Of a stretch of 11,924 nucleotides of DNA, positions 6,138 to 11,717 are shown one piece after another. Numbering within the stretch: the stretch's first letter is position 1; the number at the start of each line of letters is the position of its first letter. Under the pieces are notes generated by a model. That model had not been told where the DNA came from, searched no databases, and was given only the letters and a program-made list of their open reading frames with translations. Origin of the DNA: Flavobacteriaceae bacterium (GTDB lineage Bacteria; Bacteroidota; Bacteroidia; Flavobacteriales; Flavobacteriaceae); the NCBI GenBank assembly GCA_003533785.1, contig DQCR01000006.1, positions 1-11,924 of the forward strand, in the 5' to 3' direction. Position numbers and translations under genes: made by a program.

Positions 6138-7427
6138 ATGAGAAAACCAAATCGAAGAAGCAATTCTCCTTCCAAAAAGCGATCCCCTGCCCGAAGCAAT
6201 AAGCCTTTTAATGATTCCAGACCTTCCCAAGGGAAGGGATCATTCCGATCCAAGCCCAACAGGAACAGCAGACGACCTAAATCGGGGGGTGGGGGAAGGT
6301 TTAAGAAACAAACCCTAGATCCCAATACGCTAATTAACAAAAGCCTGACCCAGACTGAACAAAAAGCAGTAGTCACCCGAACCTTTGCCTCCCTCCCGCT
6401 CCATCCAAAATTGCAAGCACGCCTGCAGAAAAAGAACTTTGTCAACACCACCGAGATTCAAGACAAGACTATTGAAATGATTCTTGAAGGGGAAAACATC
6501 ATGGGTGTTGCCAATACGGGAACAGGAAAAACAGGGGCTTTTCTCATTCCTATCATTGAACGATTGCTCTACAATAGAAAGAACAACAAAAGCATTGTCT
6601 TAGTTCCCACACGCGAATTGGCCCAACAGGTAGAAGCAGAATTTAAAAGCTTGACCAAAGGCTTGCAACTTTATTCTCACTGCTTAATTGGAGGCACCAA
6701 CATCAATAAGGATGTCACCAAACTTCGCCGTGAGGCCCAAATCATTATTGGTACCCCCGGCCGGGTCAATGATATGCTCAATCGACGAGCCCTTAAGTTA
6801 ATGGATACTGCCGTTTTGGTTTTGGACGAATTCGACACCATGCTCGATATGGGTTTCCAAAAAGAAGTACTTCGAATTGTCGATCAAATGCAACATCGCC
6901 AACAGACCATTCTTTTTTCTGCTACCCAATCTGAGAAACAGAACAGTATCATCCAAAGTCTAATGCCTCAGTATGAAAAAGTACGGGTTTCCCAAGGAGA
7001 GTCCAATACGGATAATATTTATCAAGACATTATCCGGGTTGACAGTACGGAAGAAAAAAATGAAATTCTTCATGAATTACTGCAGCGAAAGCAATACAGC
7101 AAAGTACTTATATTCCTAGACACCAAACGCCAAGTCACGCGCCTCTTCAGGCAACTCAAAAAGAAGGATTTTCGTGTCGATGAAATCCATGGAGACAAAT
7201 CACAAAACTACCGAAGTAAGGCCATTCAAAATTTCAAATCGGGAAAGATTCAAATCATGGTGGCCACCGATGTTGCCTCTCGCGGTATTGATATCGATAA
7301 TATTTCTTTGGTAGTCAATTATCACATTCCAGGGTCTAGAGAGAGTTATGTCCACCGAATAGGGCGAACGGGTCGAGCTGGAAAAGAAGGCCATGCCATT
7401 ACTTTTGTACAAAAAGGCCCCGCTTAA
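6138..7427 (+). CDS. DEAD-box ATP-dependent RNA helicase (RhlE-like)
   Basis: The 429-residue protein has all core motifs in order. Q-motif region is about 101-115 (FVNTTEIQDKTIEMI) and Walker A is 125-132 (ANTGTGKT). Ia is PTREL (157-161), Ib TPGR (206-209), Walker B DEFD (230-233) and SAT 261-263. Motif IV is LIFLDTKRQ, V is ATDVASRGIDI (376-386) and VI is HRIGRTGRAG (406-415). It unwinds or remodels RNA at the expense of ATP, for example in ribosome assembly or mRNA turnover. Two features stand out: the DEFD variant of DEAD, and a basic Arg/Lys/Ser/Gly-rich tail of about 57 residues at the N-terminus, whereas RhlE-type proteins usually carry it C-terminally; the C-terminus stops soon after motif VI. 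The tail is probably a non-specific RNA-binding region. Confidence 0.95.
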   Translation: MRKPNRRSNSPSKKRSPARSNKPFNDSRPSQGKGSFRSKPNRNSRRPKSGGGGRFKKQTLDPNTLINKSLTQTEQKAVVTRTFASLPLHPKLQARLQKKNFVNTTEIQDKTIEMILEGENIMGVANTGTGKTGAFLIPIIERLLYNRKNNKSIVLVPTRELAQQVEAEFKSLTKGLQLYSHCLIGGTNINKDVTKLRREAQIIIGTPGRVNDMLNRRALKLMDTAVLVLDEFDTMLDMGFQKEVLRIVDQMQHRQQTILFSATQSEKQNSIIQSLMPQYEKVRVSQGESNTDNIYQDIIRVDSTEEKNEILHELLQRKQYSKVLIFLDTKRQVTRLFRQLKKKDFRVDEIHGDKSQNYRSKAIQNFKSGKIQIMVATDVASRGIDIDNISLVVNYHIPGSRESYVHRIGRTGRAGKEGHAITFVQKGPA

Positions 7428-7486
7428 AATATTGACCCTTTTCCATTTTTTCCCCTTTAAGGATATGAGCTATTCTTAAATAATGG

Positions 7487-7519
7487 TATCTTTAATTTCA
7501 ATCATAAACCAAATAATAA
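7487..7519 (+). promoter_or_regulatory. -7 box and shared ATAAACCA leader of P3
   Basis: TATCTTTA (7487-7494) resembles TAnnTTTG. CATAAACCA is at 7503-7511, and the ATG at 7520. No terminator hairpin is visible between the helicase stop and this promoter, so some read-through from the helicase is possible. Confidence 0.55.
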
Positions 7520-8323
7520 ATGAAAAAAAATATCTTTTTGCTGCTATTAATGGGATGTATTGTCCTTCAGGCACAGGAAAAAATGACCATAGAATCGGCA
7601 ACCTATTTGAATGGAATCACCGTTGCCAAAATTCCTCGATTTATCGAATTGCACAAAAAATTTACCGACATGTCCATGGGGCCCAATCGTAAAATAACGG
7701 GCGATTGGTTGTTTCGCCATTGGTATGGCGCGGGACACACTTTTGTTATCTATCAGCAATTCGAAAACATGCAAGATTATCATGCGGATGGTGATATTGC
7801 TGAGGAAAATATCCGCAATGCCATGAAGGCACTAGCAAAGAAAGAAAAAGACACAGTACTCGAAGAATGGAAAGAGTATCGTTCTTTTGCCGATGGCCAT
7901 ACCGATGAAATTCGAGGAGCCTACAGCAGCACCGGTTTTGAGACCGTTGAGAATGTCAACTTTGATGTCCCTTTTGTAATGACCGTGGGCAGATACAATT
8001 CCACTGGAAGCTGGGCCGAAATGGGCAATGCATTTTTTGATTGGAGTATAAAACCCTCCATTGAAAGTGGCAAATCAATTGCTGGAGGAGTCAGCTACCA
8101 CTATATGGGTTCTGGCCCAGAAGTTGAAGTTTGGCTTTGCTACAACAGTTTGATTGATTTTGCCGAAGCGGTAAGCACAGCTTCCAATGATTCCAGTACT
8201 GCCAAAAGCAGAAAACAATTCTGGGACCTTGCAGAAGCACAGCACGAAGATCAAATCTACCTGCACATTGGTCATGTTGATCTTGAAAAATCAACCTTTG
8301 ATCTAGCTGGAGCCGATCGGTAG
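7520..8323 (+). CDS. Exported two-domain protein, dimeric alpha/beta-barrel-like (paralogue P3)
   Basis: This 267-residue protein is the longest and most diverged of the set. The signal peptide is MKKNIFLLLLMGCIVLQAQ|E. Half 1 (about 23-90) has the helix IPRFIELHKKFTDMSMGP, then ITGDWLFRHWYGAG and the hydrophobic strand TFVIYQQFENMQDY. Half 2 (about 150-220) has VMTVGRYNSTGSWAEMGNAF, then IAGGVSYHYMGSGPEVEVWL. The order of elements follows P1 and P2, but identity is low, so membership rests on size, export signal, arrangement and the shared leader. It is convergent with P4 and shares a strong terminator with it. The function is unknown. Confidence 0.78.
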   Translation: MKKNIFLLLLMGCIVLQAQEKMTIESATYLNGITVAKIPRFIELHKKFTDMSMGPNRKITGDWLFRHWYGAGHTFVIYQQFENMQDYHADGDIAEENIRNAMKALAKKEKDTVLEEWKEYRSFADGHTDEIRGAYSSTGFETVENVNFDVPFVMTVGRYNSTGSWAEMGNAFFDWSIKPSIESGKSIAGGVSYHYMGSGPEVEVWLCYNSLIDFAEAVSTASNDSSTAKSRKQFWDLAEAQHEDQIYLHIGHVDLEKSTFDLAGADR

Positions 8324-8340
8324 TTCTCCCCTATAAACTG

Positions 8341-8373
8341 AAAAAAACCCTCCTATTCAGGAGGGTTTTTTAT
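8341..8373. terminator. Bidirectional intrinsic terminator
   Basis: AAAAACCCTCCT (8343-8354) and AGGAGGGTTTTT (8359-8370) form a perfect 12-bp stem with an ATTC loop. It lies between convergent P3 and P4. Confidence 0.92.
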
Positions 8374-8396
8374 TGATTTATTCTCTGTATCGTAAT

Positions 8397-9107
8397 CTAT
8401 TGAACAACTTTGAGCTGTTCCCAAATCACTCGCAATCGGAAACCATCGGGGTCGTATTGACTCATCTTAGATCCTTTTGGAGGTGTCCAGTCCTGAACAT
8501 CCAAGGCCTTCATGGCGTCCTCAAGGGTGGCAAAGCCGTCCCATGTCATTACGGTAGACTCATTTTGTCCCGCAGGATACATGCGGTAGCCCATACCCCA
8601 ATCTGTCATCCCAGTGTTGCCCGAGGCTATGTTCCGCTTGTGGTAGGGCATCCATATCTTTTGATTTTCGGAGATAAAGCCACTGAGGTTCTTGGGTCGT
8701 GCGTAGTTGAATATGTAGAATTTCCCATCCCCATTTAAGCTATTCAGAATTTTATAATTGTGAAGTTCATAAATTTCATAAGGAGACGCCGCATCAGAAG
8801 GGTTCACATTCCCGAGGGAGGAACCGTCCCAGCTGGGGTTGGCCATCTTTTCAATAGAAGGGAAGCCATTGACAAAAGCATAGTTCACATTGTTGTTACC
8901 AGCCGTCCCTACTTTTCTCATCAAAGCCCATAGGGATTGATCGCCTTTTTCAATACGAGATTTGGCGACCTCCGACCAATAGTCCATTTCTTTGCGTTCG
9001 AACTCAGCAACATCTTCTGGTGCTACCGATACATACATAATGTAGTAATACTGGGCTTGTATTGTACTCGCCAACAGTAATGCCAATAAAAAAATGATTT
9101 TTTTCAT
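8397..9107 (-). CDS. Exported two-domain protein, dimeric alpha/beta-barrel-like (paralogue P4)
   Basis: The protein has 236 residues and a signal peptide MKKIIFLLALLLASTIQAQ|Y. Half 1 contains YVSVAPEDVAEFERKEMDYW, then QSLWALMRKVG and NYAFVNGF. Half 2 contains IFNYARPKNLSGFISENQKIW, MPYHKRN, WGMGYRMYPAGQNES and VMTWDGFATL. The blocks NYAxP, ENxKxW, WGxxxRxYPxGQ, TWDxxxxLxxAM and KMSxYxPDGFRxRVI are shared with P1 in the same order, making P1 and P4 clear paralogues. The conserved YPxGQ and DPDGFR blocks are the best candidates for a functional site. Location is periplasmic or extracellular by signal peptide; activity unknown. Confidence 0.85.
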   Translation of the reverse strand: MKKIIFLLALLLASTIQAQYYYIMYVSVAPEDVAEFERKEMDYWSEVAKSRIEKGDQSLWALMRKVGTAGNNNVNYAFVNGFPSIEKMANPSWDGSSLGNVNPSDAASPYEIYELHNYKILNSLNGDGKFYIFNYARPKNLSGFISENQKIWMPYHKRNIASGNTGMTDWGMGYRMYPAGQNESTVMTWDGFATLEDAMKALDVQDWTPPKGSKMSQYDPDGFRLRVIWEQLKVVQ

Positions 9108-9137
9108 GAATTGTAATTTATGGTTTCTACGAATTTA
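9108..9137 (-). promoter_or_regulatory. -7 box and shared AACCATAAA leader of P4
   Basis: On the minus strand TAAATTCG (9130-9137) is followed by GAAACCATAAAT (9116-9127) and the ATG at 9107. It is nearly the same as the P2 leader. The 73-bp gap also has to hold the divergent promoter of the plug gene (TATATTTA, 9150-9157). Confidence 0.6.
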
Positions 9138-9180
9138 CAATTTTATTAATATATTTAGAATGAAACGTTTAAATTGAATC

Positions 9181-9609
9181 ATGCAGCGCCCGAGTTTTAA
9201 TTTTATTTTTATGGTGCTTGCGAGTGCATGGGCTTGGTCTCAAAGTGCTCCCTTTGTCAACTCCTTGGAGCAAGTACAGAGCCGATTGCCTGGTGTGCAA
9301 ATCACTGCCGACCGCAGTCGAATCGATGCCCCACCGAAAGTATTGGTTCGAGGTTACAATACTTGGAACAACAACCAGCCACTCTATGTTATCGATGGAA
9401 TGCAAACCCAAGACGCACAACTTTTCAATAGTTTGAATCCCGACGATATTCAATCGGTTACTGTGCTTAAAGATGGCAGTGCTGCCATATACGGGTCACG
9501 GGGATCCAATGGGGTTATCCTTGTTCGCACCAAAGAAGCGGCCTATCAAAGTCCGAAGAAGCGAGTCCAAAAAAAGAAAAAAAAGCGAGCTCAAAAAAAG
9601 AAGCAGTAG
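9181..9609 (+). CDS. Free-standing TonB-dependent receptor plug domain with lysine-rich tail
   Basis: The product has 142 residues. An N-terminal hydrophobic segment (MQRPSFNFIFMVLASAWAWS) looks like a signal peptide. Residues 27-118 match a SusC/RagA-type plug: SLEQVQSRLPGVQI, VLVRGYNTWNNNQPLYVIDG (54-73), NPDDIQSVTVLKDGSAAIYG (86-105), SRGSNGVILVRTK. A full receptor would continue into a beta-barrel of several hundred residues; here the frame ends after PKKRVQKKKKKRAQKKKQ. The sequence downstream (9610-9765) shows no barrel in any frame, so this is either a stand-alone plug protein or the stable remnant of a receptor. A -7-like box TATATTTA (9150-9157) lies upstream, so it seems to have its own promoter. 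It may be periplasmic. Confidence 0.8.
   Translation: MQRPSFNFIFMVLASAWAWSQSAPFVNSLEQVQSRLPGVQITADRSRIDAPPKVLVRGYNTWNNNQPLYVIDGMQTQDAQLFNSLNPDDIQSVTVLKDGSAAIYGSRGSNGVILVRTKEAAYQSPKKRVQKKKKKRAQKKKQ
9561..9602 (+). repeat. 24-bp-period tandem repeat encoding the lysine tail
   Basis: GCGAGTCCAAAAAAAGAA (9561-9578) and GCGAGCTCAAAAAAAGAA (9585-9602) differ at 2 of 18 bases and are spaced 24 nt apart, which is eight codons. They encode RVQKKKK- and RAQKKK-type units. The A7-A8 runs are prone to slippage. Confidence 0.75.
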
Positions 9610-9765
9610 CCCCGTGGCGCCCCAGCCCGTTTGAAGCGCTGTAAACGGAAGCAGGGACTTTATTCACCGCTACGTAAAAGTGGCTGCAACGATGCAAAAT
9701 AATTCATAAAAAGACATTATAAAGCGTTAACCCTCTATAGAGAAGCGTTAGTCGCTTCAGGCCTA
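9610..9765. other. Gap without a gene, weak hairpins only
   Basis: No ORF or RNA gene is recognisable. CCGTTT/AAACGG (9627-9632, 9643-9648) and GAAGCG/CGCTTC (9742-9747, 9753-9758) form 6-bp stems without a T-run, so no confident terminator can be called for either flanking gene. Confidence 0.35.
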
Positions 9766-10137
9766 TTATGGGAGCAGGCTCTCGTCTCGTTCTATCATCA
9801 AAATAGAGGACTGGGGCACAATATAAAATTTATCGCATTTGTATTGCACCTCGTATGAGCCGTTTTGAAGAAAAACGGCCAAGTCCCCCTCTTGAACTTG
9901 CAAGGGAAGGTAGTTGATCTTGTCTTTTTCGGGCTTCCATTCCTCTTCCACATCGAGGCTAGTTGGAATTGGGTAGCCGGGCCCCGACTTGACTACATAG
10001 CCATATTGTACTTTCTCCTTTTCTCGGATTCCGGGCGGTAAATAAAGTCCGCTATCCGTCCGCTCCGATTCCTTTCTGGGCTTCACTAAGACGCGATCTC
10101 CAATCACGTGAATGTGGTTCAATTCTTCTTGTCCCAT
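9766..10137 (-). CDS. GroES/Cpn10-family protein, divergent paralogue
   Basis: The 123-residue protein is longer than the usual ~95 of GroES. It begins HIHVIGDRVLVKPRKESERT, then DSGLYLPPGIREKEKVQYG in the position of the mobile loop (canonical GIVLP replaced by GLYLP), then YVVKSGPGYPIP, VQEGDLAVF and DKFYIVPQSSILMI. These match the Cpn10 beta-barrel strands. An insertion of about 20 residues (SLDVEEEWKPEKDKINYLPL) accounts for the extra length. No groEL is adjacent, and such secondary co-chaperonin-like proteins are known in Bacteroidota. Whether it binds GroEL is unclear. It is divergent from P5. Confidence 0.88.
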   Translation of the reverse strand: MGQEELNHIHVIGDRVLVKPRKESERTDSGLYLPPGIREKEKVQYGYVVKSGPGYPIPTSLDVEEEWKPEKDKINYLPLQVQEGDLAVFLQNGSYEVQYKCDKFYIVPQSSILMIERDESLLP

Positions 10138-10149
10138 AAATCTTGATTT

Positions 10150-10173
10150 AGTCCCTATAAATATAATGGGACT
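10150..10173 (-). promoter_or_regulatory. Inverted repeat around the -7 box of the GroES-like gene
   Basis: AGTCCC (10150-10155) and GGGACT (10168-10173) are perfect 6-bp arms with a 12-bp A/T spacer. On the minus strand the spacer holds TATATTTA (10158-10165), a 7-of-8 match to TAnnTTTG. A protein bound to these arms would block the promoter. This is not the CIRCE sequence of HrcA. Confidence 0.5.
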
Positions 10174-10187
10174 TTTAAAAAATTAAG

Positions 10188-10221
10188 TATCTTGAATTCA
10201 TTAACTATAAACCATTTATTG
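10188..10221 (+). promoter_or_regulatory. -7 box and shared ATAAACCAT leader of P5
   Basis: TATCTTGA (10188-10195) is the box and TATAAACCAT (10206-10215) the shared element, with ATG at 10222. An in-frame TTG at 10192 lies inside the box and cannot be the start. Confidence 0.6.
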
Positions 10222-10962
10222 ATGAAAAAATTATTTTTTCTCTTGCTTATGGGTCTCACTCTATCCCTACAAGCACAAGATCCAGAAATCTGGCAAACCT
10301 ATCGAATGAAGGCAAAGCAAGGACAAAGCGACGCTTTTGAAAAAGCTGCTGCAAAAAAGAACAAGCTATTTAACAACACTCCGGAGAACGCCATCATTAC
10401 CTATCAGGTAATGGACGGAAAAGACCAAGGCATGTATGAACGCATTGTGGGCTACAAAGATTGGGACTTTTACAACGACGAATCCAAAAACGAAAAGGAG
10501 TATGCCTATTGGGCCGAAAATGTGGCGCCTTTTGTTGAGGAATCAACCGGTTGGACCGTCTGGTTTCGTGCCAAAGAGGCTTGCCACAACTGGAACCCAG
10601 AAAGCAAGCCCGCCAAGCACTTGCGTCGAATGGTGCGCATCGTCAAGCCGGGGGGCGAAGCCGCCTTTTGGAATGTTCATTTTCGGATGAAGCAAGTCTA
10701 TGAAAAATATGGATGGACGGGTGTCAAAGGACTCTTCCGTGTCGCTTCTGGTGGCAATACCAATATGTTTATCATTGTCTCTCCCTTCGATACTTTTGGA
10801 GAAGAATCCAAGTTTGAAAAAAGCGATAAGAATTTAGCAGCACTCTACAATGAAATGTTTGGGTACCAAGCATGGCAAACCGATCTCAAAGCCTATAACG
10901 AAGCTTTAGTGGACTGGGGGCGCAGCGAGGAACGCTTGACTTTGGTTAAGTCTATGAACTAA
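10222..10962 (+). CDS. Exported two-domain protein, dimeric alpha/beta-barrel-like (paralogue P5)
   Basis: With the start at 10222 the protein has 246 residues and signal peptide MKKLFFLLLMGLTLSLQAQ|D. Half 1 has IWQTYRMKAKQGQSDAFEKA, AIITYQVMDG and ERIVGYKDWDFYND. Half 2 has RRMVRIVKPGGEAAFWNVHF, WTGVKGLFRVASGGNTNMF and IIVSPFDTFGEES. The pattern (strand, K/G turn, F-E-K-rich helix, G-strand, hydrophobic strand) repeats in both halves and resembles P1-P4, but no long identical blocks remain. A middle segment with one Cys (EACHNWNPESK) links the halves. It is divergent from the GroES-like gene and ends at a strong terminator. Function unknown. Confidence 0.8.
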   Translation: MKKLFFLLLMGLTLSLQAQDPEIWQTYRMKAKQGQSDAFEKAAAKKNKLFNNTPENAIITYQVMDGKDQGMYERIVGYKDWDFYNDESKNEKEYAYWAENVAPFVEESTGWTVWFRAKEACHNWNPESKPAKHLRRMVRIVKPGGEAAFWNVHFRMKQVYEKYGWTGVKGLFRVASGGNTNMFIIVSPFDTFGEESKFEKSDKNLAALYNEMFGYQAWQTDLKAYNEALVDWGRSEERLTLVKSMN

Positions 10963-10988
10963 CCCCTCCCTCTTTTTTATACCCAGAT

Positions 10989-11015
10989 AAAACCCTCCTT
11001 TTGGAGGGTTTTTTT
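10989..11015. terminator. Bidirectional intrinsic terminator
   Basis: AAAACCCTCC (10989-10998) and GGAGGGTTTT (11003-11012) form a perfect 10-bp stem with a TTTT loop and a T-run, 26 nt after the P5 stop. It can also serve the minus-strand gene ending at 11049. Confidence 0.9.
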
Positions 11016-11048
11016 ATTGTTAAGAAAGGTTAGGTGAGTAATACGTTG

Positions 11049-11702
11049 TTATTGCCAAGCCAAGCCAGCTGCTTTTAAGGTCTTAGGGTCGGGCAAACAA
11101 TGCGTTCTATGCCGATGACGATGTTGGGTCTTAAATGTTAAAGCACCTTCACTAGATTCCAAATCGGTGTGGATTTCATTAGATAAAGATTTAAAGGGTG
11201 ATAGCCATTTGTTGTTTTTAATGAAATTAATTTTAAAGAGCCCTCCACTACTAAAAGCATCCGTCGTTGGGACTGTTTCTTGGGCTACATAATACATAAA
11301 AGTCTCAGCAATATCCTCACTTATATTGGTTTCCGCATAGGTAGTCACAAATTCGGGTTCGATGAGCTCTTGTCCTTGATAGTAGGCCGTACTGGAAGAA
11401 GTAAATACAGCATCCGCTTCCATACAACCGAAGGCCTCATCATAAAAGGTCGTGCAGCTGCTACTGGTTGCGCTGGTGGTGGTCTCTGCTACTTGATTGG
11501 CTGTGTTTAGTGTCAATATATGCCCCAATTCATGAATCAGGGTGTTTCCAAATGATCCGTTTACGTTGTAGCTCATTGGGGTTTCCGATCTGAAGTCATT
11601 GTAGGCGTCATATAGATTCATATTCAATACCCATTCGTCTGTTCCCTTTTCAAACCCAATATTGTAGACCGATAAAACAGAGCCCAATCCGAAATTGCTT
11701 CG
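11049..11702 (-). pseudogene. Zinc metallopeptidase lacking its 5' end
   Basis: The frame encodes about 212-218 residues. It contains TLIHELGHILTL (HExxH at about 52-56) and, about 70 residues on, NISEDIAETFMYYV, whose Glu residues could supply the third zinc ligand; this spacing is typical of exported metallopeptidases of Bacteroidota. The frame is closed upstream by TAG at 11703-11705, and there is no ATG, signal peptide or lipobox between it and the motif. Only a TTG (11687) is available, and the first Met is just before YDAYND. The other minus frames upstream do not read as a metallopeptidase. I infer a 5'-truncated gene rather than a simple frameshift. The C-terminal tail (HRHRHRTHCLPD) is unusual and may be out of register. 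An intact short cytoplasmic protein using TTG cannot be excluded. Confidence 0.6.
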
Positions 11703-11717
11703 CTAATTTTTGGCTAT

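Noticed and set aside
9181..9609. Complete TonB-dependent receptor
   Set aside because: Only the plug domain is present and no barrel-like sequence follows in any frame.
9610..9765. tRNA or small RNA gene in the gap
   Set aside because: No cloverleaf can be drawn and the two 6-bp stems lack a T-run or conserved loop.
10150..10173. CIRCE element for HrcA upstream of the GroES-like gene
   Set aside because: The arms (AGTCCC/GGGACT) and 12-bp spacer do not match TTAGCACTC-N9-GAGTGCTAA.
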